From NCBI GenBank assembly GCA_042573625.1, contig JBHPCZ010000158.1, positions 1-6,725 of the forward strand: a stretch of 6,725 bases of DNA, written 5' to 3'. Made by a program: the position numbers and the translations under genes. This document shows, in pieces, positions 1 to 5,734 of the stretch (its first letter is position 1; each line of letters opens with the position of its first letter). The notes beneath the pieces were generated by a model that saw only the letters and a list, made by a program, of their open reading frames with translations, was not told the origin of the DNA and did not search any database. The stretch is from JBHPCZ01 sp042573625. Lineage in GTDB: Bacteria > Desulfobacterota > Desulfobacteria > Desulfobacterales > UBA11574.

Positions 1-238
1 GGACTATTCGTCGGAAAACACCCAGTTGGACCCATTGCTGGAACCGCCGATGGCATGTCTGGTACGGTGGATACCGCTGGGGCAAATCTTTCCAGGGAGC
101 CCCTGTTCGCAAAATCCATAATATCCCGTTCAAGACTTTGCGTGGATCGCGTGCTCGACGCCCTCTTGGATCTCTTGGCGGTGTTAACGATGTGATAATC
201 GGCTCTATCCTGTTCCATTGCTCGTTTGTAATATCCAT
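1..238 (-). CDS. IS5-family transposase, N-terminal part (cut by window edge)
   Basis: Reading leftward from the ATG at 238-236 there are 79 open codons to the window edge. The protein starts MDITNEQWNRIEPII, matches the 'LTDEQWxxIEPLLPP' start of IS5-family transposases, and continues with a basic PPRDPRGRR stretch (about residues 20-28). The family hallmark VLNGILWILRTGAPWKDLP (residues 35-53) follows, then a YQTCHRRFQQW segment (59-69). This is the DUF4096-like N-terminal domain; the DDE catalytic domain would lie beyond the window. In many relatives (IS427 type) this region is a separate first frame joined to the second by frameshifting, which cannot be tested here. The start is supported by alignment to the family N-terminus; no strong ribosome site precedes it. 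An in-frame stop lies just upstream. Family assignment is confident; whether the element is intact is unknown. Confidence 0.9.
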   Translation of the reverse strand, partial: MDITNEQWNRIEPIITSLTPPRDPRGRRARDPRKVLNGILWILRTGAPWKDLPQRYPPYQTCHRRFQQWVQLGVFRRIV

Positions 239-261
239 CCTGATTTTATTACATAATCAGG
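239..261 (-). repeat. 7-bp inverted repeat between membrane-protein stop and transposase start
   Basis: CCTGATT at 239-245 is the exact reverse complement of AATCAGG at 255-261, with a 9-nt loop. On the minus strand the hairpin spans the stop codon of the membrane-protein gene and ends directly before the transposase ATG. No T-tract follows, so it is not a good terminator. A hairpin masking the start of a transposase is a known way for insertion sequences to stop external transcripts from expressing them; that role here is inference. Confidence 0.45.
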
Positions 262-2024
262 TTCTTATGTCTAGATTTTTTTTTGAGATAGCTTCTAGTG
301 ACATAATAGGCTTTTTCACCATCTTCCTCGGCATTGTCATATATCAGCCCTAACTGTGAGAAACAAAACAGGGCCGCACATCCGGTAAAATAACCCGGGT
401 TTTGTTTCTTCTGAAACGCAAAGTATTCATGAAGTAGTTTTTCGACGGGATTCTCGACATGTGTTACACCTTCTATAAACAAGCCAAAACGCTCATGCGT
501 TGTTTGCCTTGGGATGGCTTGGGAAAACGGCTTCCCTTCCAAAGCAAGCACATAGTATTCGCTGAGAAATTCTTCCGGTTCTTGAAGAGCCGCAACCCCG
601 TTTTCTCCCAGTGCAATAGCCCTCATCCGCGCTCTCAGTGCCTGCTGGCGATCCTTTTCAAAAACATCAGTAGCTATCTCATTGAATCTGGCCAAACAGA
701 TAAATACCATAGCAAACATAGCAATGCCGGCCATCCAGGGGACCGTAACATGCTCCCGGATAGCAGTGCCGAAGCCCCATACCAGAAACAAGCTGATAAT
801 GGGATCAAAGGTTGTTGCAATTCCGGCCCATTTGGATGCACTAACCGGCAGGTTGGCTCCTTTGGCAAATTCAGAATAAGCCCCGATACCCAAGTTGTCA
901 CAAAAGTAGCACAAAACAGTTCCAAACAGGCCAACCCCCACAATCCAACCAACAACCGATCTGGGCGACCCCAACAAACTGACAATTTGCCGATAATGAT
1001 CATGCCCCCCTACTATCCATATGAGCCCCCAGCATATGGTAGCCAGGGTCCAGAAAGCAGCCTGCTGAGCACAAACGGCAGGCAGCCTAATCTTGTTTCC
1101 CTTTATAGCCTGAACGGCCGGGCGCGTTTTATCCATAAGATTTTTCAACCGTGCATCCAAAACTTCAAGTAAATGATAAAATAATTGAAGGAACATGGCG
1201 GAAAAAAAGGCCAATATTAGGTTTATGCCGCAACCTGTAAAAAATTTCAGAAACATCCATTCTGAAGGCTTAACGATGACATAATAAGAAACTCCCTCCT
1301 CAGAAAGAATACTTCCTGACCAAGGATCTCTTTCTACAGCAAAGTCTTTTGTCTTATCTGATTTCTTTATTACCTGGGCTGAAGCCACGGGCCCGCTATC
1401 TGCCTCCACTGCAATGCTCTGGACCGGATTAATCAGTACATAGCCTTCTTTGGCATACAGGTAGGAAAAGATGACAACAATTAGTAAAACCAGGCGCAAC
1501 CAGGTATGGATCTTTGCCGTTCTTGTGGGCCATTCCACACATTTAGAATACAACTCATTTGCGATATTCTTTTTTTGTTCGGAACGTGATTGAAACCATC
1601 TGTATAGCTTGCCAAGCAAAACTTCGGAAAAGGGAGAGAGCGCAACACAAAATATTATTGCAAATGTAACTTCACCTTTTGAAATGATAATTCCTTCAAA
1701 CAGGCGAGCAAAAAGAAGTCCTATGAACGATGTGCAAACAAGAAGTGCCCAGTTTTGCAAAAGGAACCGCTTCAAAATAGATCGATCTGAAGCGTCCAGC
1801 TTTCTTAAAGTAAAAAGAAGTAATAAATAGAAAACAACAGAAGCAATAATCCCTCTTGTAGTCATCAACATACCGAAAGTCGGCACCGAAAGATCATTAT
1901 AAATATCATCCGGCAGCCAGGCATAGAAAAGAGGGAAAAAGCCCCATATCAGTGTAGGGAATATAATTGCTATCCATGAACGATGAAAGGAAATGCTCAA
2001 AGAATATTTCAGTGATTTAAACAT
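249..2024 (-). CDS. Multi-spanning membrane protein, DMT/EamA-like, probably 3'-altered by an IS
   Basis: A 591-residue integral membrane protein. About ten hydrophobic segments are visible, near residues 16-37, 50-73, 87-114, 118-143, 173-198, 259-290, 316-340, 356-382, 395-419 and 428-446. A hydrophilic loop of about 60 residues (199-257) separates the first five from the second five and probably lies outside the membrane. A charged tail of about 140 residues follows (450-591). Two groups of five helices, the early IWGFFPLF segment and the late segment FDPIISLFLVWGFG recall the two EamA repeats of drug/metabolite transporters, but the usual family length is near 300, so the match is weak. 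It is transcribed away from the receiver-arginine deiminase operon. The start at 2024 opens directly into the first basic-hydrophobic segment; its ribosome site is poor. The extreme C-terminus, from about residue 578, including three lysines coded by an A9 run, may come from the neighbouring IS. The substrate is unknown; amino-acid export is a guess. Confidence 0.75.
   Translation of the reverse strand: MFKSLKYSLSISFHRSWIAIIFPTLIWGFFPLFYAWLPDDIYNDLSVPTFGMLMTTRGIIASVVFYLLLLFTLRKLDASDRSILKRFLLQNWALLVCTSFIGLLFARLFEGIIISKGEVTFAIIFCVALSPFSEVLLGKLYRWFQSRSEQKKNIANELYSKCVEWPTRTAKIHTWLRLVLLIVVIFSYLYAKEGYVLINPVQSIAVEADSGPVASAQVIKKSDKTKDFAVERDPWSGSILSEEGVSYYVIVKPSEWMFLKFFTGCGINLILAFFSAMFLQLFYHLLEVLDARLKNLMDKTRPAVQAIKGNKIRLPAVCAQQAAFWTLATICWGLIWIVGGHDHYRQIVSLLGSPRSVVGWIVGVGLFGTVLCYFCDNLGIGAYSEFAKGANLPVSASKWAGIATTFDPIISLFLVWGFGTAIREHVTVPWMAGIAMFAMVFICLARFNEIATDVFEKDRQQALRARMRAIALGENGVAALQEPEEFLSEYYVLALEGKPFSQAIPRQTTHERFGLFIEGVTHVENPVEKLLHEYFAFQKKQNPGYFTGCAALFCFSQLGLIYDNAEEDGEKAYYVTRSYLKKKSRHKNLIM
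295..298. mobile_element. Candidate IS5 insertion junction (CTAG target)
   Basis: The transposase ATG lies only 10 nt from the upstream gene's stop, too close to hold an insertion-sequence end plus promoter. The element's end should therefore lie inside the 3' part of the membrane-protein frame. CTAG at 295-298 fits the YTAR targets described for IS427-type IS5 elements. On the minus strand it is followed by AAGCTATCTC and an A9 run, which has the look of a terminal sequence. This would leave about a 56-nt leader before the transposase. The opposite end is outside the window, so the terminal inverted repeat and target duplication cannot be confirmed. Confidence 0.3.
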
Positions 2025-2340
2025 GTTATAGAAGTCTTAACTATGATGTGATCCATATTGCCTTAATTCGGCATTGATTTTTTGCGAAAATGCCAAAATT
2101 ACAATACGATATTCAGATACTTTTATCAATAGCCGAACATCGGTAAACAGGAGAGCAAAGAATCTGGCCCCAGAGAAGGCGGCGTTGGATTCCATCCCCG
2201 CGATGTGTGAACTGTTTCAAAAAGACAAATCAGATAATACTGTTAAAAAGACAAATATTAACTGCTGCAAGCCTTGACAGTTACTGTTCTTTAATCTATT
2301 TTCGAATACTTAAATTGAAAAAAGAGGAAGACCAAAAACC
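2025..2340. other. Divergent intergenic region
   Basis: This 316-nt stretch separates the leftward membrane-protein gene from the rightward two-gene operon. A 67-codon frame inside it (2074-2277) has no ribosome site and no recognisable protein character, so I do not call it a gene. GGCATT at 2070-2075 is inverted as AATGCC at 2089-2094 with a 13-nt gap, a possible operator. A good sigma-70-like promoter lies at its right end. I see no clear promoter for the leftward gene. Confidence 0.6.
2274..2302 (+). promoter_or_regulatory. Sigma-70-type promoter for the receiver-deiminase operon
   Basis: A perfect -35 box TTGACA (2274-2279) is followed, after a 17-nt spacer, by TATTTT (2297-2302), which matches the -10 consensus at four of six positions. 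Transcription would start near 2309, about 32 nt before the first ATG of the downstream gene. Spacing and position both fit a housekeeping promoter. Confidence 0.6.
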
Positions 2341-3102
2341 ATGATGAATGTTTTCGTAGTCGGGCGAGCTCCAATTTCACGCGCCGTACGGAAAGTGACG
2401 ACACTGCTGGGTGTCCGCTCCCGAGACCCCGACCTGTACTGGCCCCCTGATTCGGCCTACCTCCTTGTTGTGAATCAGATTGAGGATATTGATTTCTGGC
2501 TCGGCAAATGTCGTAGACTTGAACTGCCTCGGCTTTGCCTGGTAGTATTGTGGAAGCAAGTCTTTCGCAATGGCTTTCATTTCTCCATTCTGAATGACAT
2601 TGAAATTGTGAAACCGGCGGACACCCTGGGCTCAGTTTTACGATCAGCCGGAAGCAAACCATGTGAACACCATCCATTGCATCGGTTGCTTGCCGTACTC
2701 AATGACATCAACTGGCACGGCCTTCCCTATTTGGCTCAGGACCTTTATTCTGTCGTTCGCAATAGAAACAAAAGGCAGCACCAGAAACCCATTTGCAACA
2801 ACTTCGGGAAAGTTATTGACCAAAAAGAAAAGGAATGGCAACTGATTGAGGAACTCATTGATCTCATCAGTGATCAAGACAAGTGGAATAGCTTAATTGA
2901 CGAACTGGGGGGGTATCCGGAGGTGCGAAAACACATCAATCTGCTGTTGACTGAAAGATGCAGGGATGCATTGTTTAATCTGCAGCGAATCAAGGATGCC
3001 TATATGAGGGGAAATAAAATGCCCGAGGATATAATTGATCTGGAGCAGAGTTTTGAACAATGCAGAAAGCTCAAGGAATCAGCCGGTCTAATCAGAGTTT
3101 AA
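2341..3102 (+). CDS. Uncharacterised protein with possible degenerate receiver fold and helical tail
   Basis: This 253-residue protein is not recognised. Residues 3-103 can be read as a receiver-like alternation: a first strand MNVFVVG, a third strand YLLVV (40-44), a fourth LCLVVL (65-70) and a closing segment IEIVKPADTLGSVLRSA (87-103). That last segment resembles the conserved 'vKPxxxxxL' end of response-regulator receivers. The acidic pair and the phospho-aspartate are missing, so it would be a pseudo-receiver. Residues 105-253 are mostly charged helix (for example KEKEWQLIEELIDLI at 163-177). There are no signal peptide or membrane segments. GAGGA at 2324-2328 is a usable but distant ribosome site (12 nt to the first ATG); a second ATG at 2344 is possible. 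The gene ends 38 nt before the receiver-deiminase gene and is probably co-transcribed with it, suggesting a partner or regulator. A G7 run sits at 2907-2913. The coding call is firm; the fold is inference. Confidence 0.75.
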   Translation: MMNVFVVGRAPISRAVRKVTTLLGVRSRDPDLYWPPDSAYLLVVNQIEDIDFWLGKCRRLELPRLCLVVLWKQVFRNGFHFSILNDIEIVKPADTLGSVLRSAGSKPCEHHPLHRLLAVLNDINWHGLPYLAQDLYSVVRNRNKRQHQKPICNNFGKVIDQKEKEWQLIEELIDLISDQDKWNSLIDELGGYPEVRKHINLLLTERCRDALFNLQRIKDAYMRGNKMPEDIIDLEQSFEQCRKLKESAGLIRV

Positions 3103-3128
3103 TTTAAACTGACTGCCCATTTTAACCT

Positions 3129-3135
3129 GGGAGGA
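3129..3135 (+). promoter_or_regulatory. Strong ribosome binding site of the receiver-deiminase gene
   Basis: GGGAGGA lies 5 nt before the ATG at 3141. It fixes that start and indicates efficient independent initiation of the second gene of the operon, in contrast to the distant site of the first gene. Confidence 0.8.
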
Positions 3136-3140
3136 TCATT

Positions 3141-4775
3141 ATGAACAAACTGCATCCCAAAAAAGTGCTGTTGATCGAGGACGATCATGGCTGGATTAAT
3201 GATTTCAAAGAATGGTTCAAATTATCACAATGTCTGATTGATGGCGATGGAAGTTCATTCCAGCAGATACTTCAAGATAGTTGCGACATTGATCTTGTTT
3301 TGATTGATTTTGATCTTGGTGCTGATCGCCCTACTGGTGACATAATCCTGAGGAAGATACGAGATCTTAACCCAAACATGTGTATTGGTCTATTCAGCGG
3401 GATTCAGCACCACGGATTCTCGGCAGCTGACACGCAGTTTAGCGATTTTTACAGCAATAAGGAAACATTTCTGGACAGAACTGAGGCTTTCAAAGACGTC
3501 ATCCATCATTGGAGTTCGTTCATGAAAGATCGGTGCAGCCCTAATATTTCCACAGAATGGGGGCATCTCAAAACAGTCTTGGTACATACGCCGGGAACCG
3601 AATTGCAATACGTAGACGTAGAAGACTCCAACTATCTTATGGAGGAACGCCCGGATGTAGAACGTGCTGCGGAGGAGCATAAAAATTTTATCGCCACGCT
3701 CAGAAAAACAAGCCAGTCGACTGTATTGGAAATTCGAGACCTTCTCGAGGACGTCTTCAAAATGTATGATCAGGAGAAGGATCGAGAGTTGCTGCTGGCC
3801 AAGATCCTGTTCGATGATGATGAATTCTCCTTTTATCAAATGCTTCGGAAAGTTTCCATGGATTATCCCCATCTGTGTACCCAGGCCATTGAAGACGTCA
3901 AACACCTCGAACCTAAGGAAGTTGTACAGTTTATCTATGAAGGATGGAACTCTGCCAACTGGTCTCGCTATCAAAATGCGTTTAAAAACAAGCATGTTGC
4001 ATTCCTTTTAGAGATGAATAATGCATACTTCACAAGAGATCCGGGTTTCACCCTGGACGGCCTTTTTGTCACATCTAATATGACCAAAAAAATCAGAAAA
4101 AGAGAGGCTCGTGTACTTGATCTGGTTCTGCGAAATCACCCCTGGTTGAAGGGTACTACGCTCAGCTCTTTTGCACGGAGAGGTGGATCTCATCGGATCG
4201 AGGGGGGTGATGTAATAGCTATAGGACCGAAACAACTCGCAGTCGGCTGGAGCGAAAGGACCAGCCTTTCGACTATTAAAGCTCTGGCTTCCGATCTTAT
4301 TATAGAGCATGATTATGAAGAAGTTTTTGCGATTCCGATCCCCGAAAGAAGAGCGTTCATGCATCTGGATACGGTGTTCTCACTAGTGGGGGGCCAAACG
4401 GCTCTAGTATACCCGGAAGCAATTGAGGCACAAGTCGGCTTCTTCTCTATCACCCGTGCTCCAACCGGATCTGAAGATGGCATTGAGATCAAGGCAAATG
4501 AGCATTCCTTCCTGAAATACCTTGAACAAAAACGCGGAATGAGAATCATCCAAACAGCGGGGGGGCATGTAGGCTCAGCGGTCGTAGAGCAATTCACAGA
4601 TGCCACCAATTGTTTTGCAATCGGCGATGGAAAGGTAGTAAGTTATAAAGGAAACAAAAAGACGAATGAGGCCTTAAGCAAAGCGGGTATTGAGGTGATC
4701 ACCGTTGAAGGTTATGAGCTTGTCAAAGGGCGAGGTGGGCCTCGCTGTATGACCATGCCCATATCGCGAGAATGA
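3141..4775 (+). CDS. Response-regulator receiver domain fused to arginine deiminase
   Basis: A 544-residue cytoplasmic two-domain protein. Residues 5-128 form a complete receiver: acidic cluster E13-D14-D15, probable phospho-acceptor D56 in LVLIDFDLG, switch S86 and conserved K107. Residues 137-544 form an arginine deiminase (L-arginine + water to L-citrulline + ammonia). It opens with WGHLKTVLVHTPGTEL (140-155), followed by a helical insert (about 165-285). The catalytic set is complete: D300 in YFTRDPGF, E354 in RIEGGDV, R373 in GWSERT, H408 and D410 in MHLDTVF, R531 and the nucleophile C536 in GRGGPRCMTMP. Spacings E354-R373 (19), E354-H408 (54) and R531-C536 (5) equal those I recall for the Pseudomonas enzyme. 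Ordinary ArcA proteins are about 410 residues and lack the receiver. The start is set by the GGGAGGA site. No arcB, arcC or kinase gene is adjacent. Phosphorylation of D56 probably controls the deiminase, but this is inference; a protein-arginine or other guanidino substrate cannot be excluded. Confidence 0.95.
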   Translation: MNKLHPKKVLLIEDDHGWINDFKEWFKLSQCLIDGDGSSFQQILQDSCDIDLVLIDFDLGADRPTGDIILRKIRDLNPNMCIGLFSGIQHHGFSAADTQFSDFYSNKETFLDRTEAFKDVIHHWSSFMKDRCSPNISTEWGHLKTVLVHTPGTELQYVDVEDSNYLMEERPDVERAAEEHKNFIATLRKTSQSTVLEIRDLLEDVFKMYDQEKDRELLLAKILFDDDEFSFYQMLRKVSMDYPHLCTQAIEDVKHLEPKEVVQFIYEGWNSANWSRYQNAFKNKHVAFLLEMNNAYFTRDPGFTLDGLFVTSNMTKKIRKREARVLDLVLRNHPWLKGTTLSSFARRGGSHRIEGGDVIAIGPKQLAVGWSERTSLSTIKALASDLIIEHDYEEVFAIPIPERRAFMHLDTVFSLVGGQTALVYPEAIEAQVGFFSITRAPTGSEDGIEIKANEHSFLKYLEQKRGMRIIQTAGGHVGSAVVEQFTDATNCFAIGDGKVVSYKGNKKTNEALSKAGIEVITVEGYELVKGRGGPRCMTMPISRE

Positions 4776-4970
4776 TTGAACGGTCTCGGGCTATTTTAAA
4801 CCTATACACAAAAGTTATTTGCTTCTATTATACCGATAGTAACTATCCGCATTATACAGATCGGAAAGTAAGGTTTACCGGCCGAGCGATCATGAAGCTG
4901 TTTCAATCATAAGGCACCTGCATTATTATAGATGTCCATGTTCGAACGCAGAATACCATAAAGGCAAAAG

Positions 4971-5000
4971 TTGAAATGATACATAGTATTTACATTTCAA
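4971..5000. repeat. Compound inverted repeat
   Basis: TTGAAATG (4971-4978) pairs perfectly with CATTTCAA (4993-5000). Inside it ATAC (4979-4982) pairs with GTAT (4986-4989) around a 3-nt loop, leaving a 3-nt bulge. The hairpin totals 12 pairs and is AT-rich. It lies about 200 nt after the deiminase stop, so it may stabilise or end that transcript, but no T-tract follows. Confidence 0.35.
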
Positions 5001-5223
5001 TTCAACAGTTCACGAAAACTTCTTAAAACGTTTTCATAACTACCTACGACATTTTGCAACAGCCCCCCCTGCCTTTGAAACTTCTCCTTATAGGTTTAAT
5101 CTGAATTGCGTTATTTGAGTTGACATTTACTTTATGACCAAACAGCAGATAGAATCTTCTTCTCACAGGGTAATACTGAAGAAATGCCAGAAATTTCTTT
5201 AGAAAATCGTAAGGCAATTATGC

Positions 5224-5264
5224 ACGCCCGCCTTAAATAGACAGTATTTATGTCAGACGCCCGC
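5224..5264 (+). promoter_or_regulatory. Candidate upstream activator region for the sigma-54 promoter
   Basis: ACGCCCGC occurs at 5224-5231 and again at 5257-5264, exactly 33 nt apart (about three helical turns). Between the copies GACA (5240-5243) is inverted as TGTC (5251-5254). The -24 element lies about 100-140 nt downstream, the usual distance for enhancer-binding-protein sites. The palindrome GACATATGTC at 5330-5339 lies closer. Repeats and spacing are seen directly; activator binding is inferred. Confidence 0.4.
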
Positions 5265-5365
5265 GTTGTTTCCCCTGCTCGTAAAAGATATCCAGTTAAA
5301 AATAAACCCAAAATATTTGTGTAATATTAGACATATGTCGACATTCAAATCTGGCATAAGAAAAT

Positions 5366-5381
5366 TGGCATCTTTATTGCT
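5366..5381 (+). promoter_or_regulatory. Sigma-54 (-24/-12) promoter upstream of the Cys-rich peptide gene
   Basis: TGGCAT-N5-TTGCT matches the TGGCAC-N5-TTGCW consensus at 10 of 11 positions. The GG (5367-5368) and GC (5379-5380) are at the required spacing. Transcription should start near 5392, 29 nt before the mini-ORF ATG. Such promoters need an enhancer-binding activator with ATPase activity. Confidence 0.75.
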
Positions 5382-5408
5382 TAATGACTTCTATAAAGAA
5401 TTATTATG

Positions 5409-5420
5409 AAAGGAGGTGAT
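5409..5420 (+). promoter_or_regulatory. Near-ideal Shine-Dalgarno sequence
   Basis: AAAGGAGGTGAT is complementary over 12 nt to the usual 3' end of bacterial 16S rRNA (AUCACCUCCUUU). It directly abuts ATG 5421, with 4 nt between GGAGG and the ATG. It is by far the strongest ribosome site in the window, yet serves only a 9-codon frame. Confidence 0.85.
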
Positions 5421-5450
5421 ATGAGCATAAATCAGTCTGCTCGACTATAA
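5421..5450 (+). CDS. Nine-codon mini-ORF (possible leader peptide)
   Basis: The frame encodes MSINQSARL and a TAA stop, directly behind the near-perfect Shine-Dalgarno sequence and just downstream of the predicted sigma-54 start point. An in-frame ATG at 5406 would add MKGGD, but the ribosome site would then lie inside the frame, so 5421 is preferred. It ends 40 nt before the 73-residue peptide gene and is in a different frame. It could be a regulatory leader peptide, a ribosome-loading site that protects the transcript, or a functional micropeptide. The sequence has no run of one amino acid that would suggest classical attenuation. Confidence 0.5.
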   Translation: MSINQSARL

Positions 5451-5490
5451 GAAAAACAATTTACAGTTAAGAAAAGAAAGGGGGTAAAAA

Positions 5491-5712
5491 ATGTATTGTA
5501 GCAAATGTAATTCTTCGTATTTTTGTAACTGTGTAAAAACCAATAACTTCACAATAGGCTCGGCACCGGACATACCCAAATGGGATCCGATCAACAAGAT
5601 GCCAACAAATATCACACCTGATATTGTTGCCAATCCCTTGTCCAAACTGGACATTATGAATCCGCTTAATCCTTTGAGTCCTTTTGGACCGTTCAAACCG
5701 CCAGGAATGTGA
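5491..5712 (+). CDS. Small Cys-rich, proline-rich peptide of unknown function
   Basis: This 73-residue protein is not recognised. Its N-terminus carries C3-x2-C6 and C12-x-C14, four cysteines within 12 residues. That arrangement could bind a metal such as zinc or an iron-sulfur cluster, or form disulfides. The rest is cysteine-free, with many prolines and asparagines. Near the C-terminus an 'NPL' unit recurs (VANPLSKL, then MNPLNPLSPFGPFKPPGM at 56-73). There is no signal peptide or membrane segment. A purine-rich GAAAGGGGG site lies shortly before the ATG and fixes the start. The gene lies behind a sigma-54 promoter and the mini-ORF, and a 13-bp hairpin follows 22 nt after the stop, so it forms a compact transcription unit of about 390 nt. 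Possible roles are a metal-binding microprotein, an adaptor peptide or a modified-peptide precursor. No modification or export gene is nearby, so I do not assign one. Confidence 0.75.
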   Translation: MYCSKCNSSYFCNCVKTNNFTIGSAPDIPKWDPINKMPTNITPDIVANPLSKLDIMNPLNPLSPFGPFKPPGM

Positions 5713-5734
5713 AAAAAATGAGACATTTAACAAA

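Larger units (their letters stand above)
4776..5365. other. Long non-coding or regulatory stretch with repeats
   Basis: No convincing ordinary gene lies between the deiminase stop and the sigma-54 promoter. No strong terminator follows the deiminase gene: CGAGA/TCTCG shortly downstream is a weak 5-bp stem. The stretch holds several short palindromes: AAAACGTTTT at 5025-5034, AGAAATTTCT at 5189-5198 and GACATATGTC at 5330-5339. It also has a compound hairpin at 4971-5000 and an 18-codon frame at 5184-5240 (MPEISLENRKAIMHARLK) without a good ribosome site. That frame looks faintly like the start of a helix-turn-helix or transposase protein and may be a remnant. A TTGACA at 5120-5125 has no correctly spaced -10 box. 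Confidence 0.55.

Noticed and set aside
459..1172. 237-codon plus-strand frame opposite the membrane-protein gene
   Set aside because: It has no ribosome site and an implausible, low-order composition; the opposite strand codes for a protein with regular hydrophobic helices.
2069..2086. CGGCAT with a downstream TTGC as a third sigma-54 promoter
   Set aside because: The GG and GC are two bases too far apart for -24/-12 spacing, and the first base deviates.
2291..2677. 128-codon minus-strand frame opposite the start of the 253-residue gene
   Set aside because: It has no ribosome site and lies over the promoter and start of the better-supported plus-strand gene.
3390..3995. 201-codon minus-strand frame within the receiver-deiminase gene
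   Set aside because: It is antisense to a gene whose identity is certain from catalytic motifs.
5120..5155. TTGACA (5120-5125) with TAGAAT (5150-5155) as a sigma-70 promoter
   Set aside because: The 24-nt spacer is too long for a functional sigma-70 promoter.
4776..5490. CRISPR array, tRNA or riboswitch in the long intergenic region
   Set aside because: There are no regularly spaced direct repeats and no cloverleaf. A GTTCGAAC string near 4940 recalls a T-loop, but no matching arms surround it.
5445..5726. 93-codon minus-strand frame with a glycine-rich start and hydrophobic core, resembling a bacteriocin-like peptide
   Set aside because: It has no ribosome site, is fully antisense to the Cys-rich peptide gene, and its Gly/Leu pattern is the complement of the Pro/Asn codons. 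The plus strand has ribosome site, promoter and hairpin in order.
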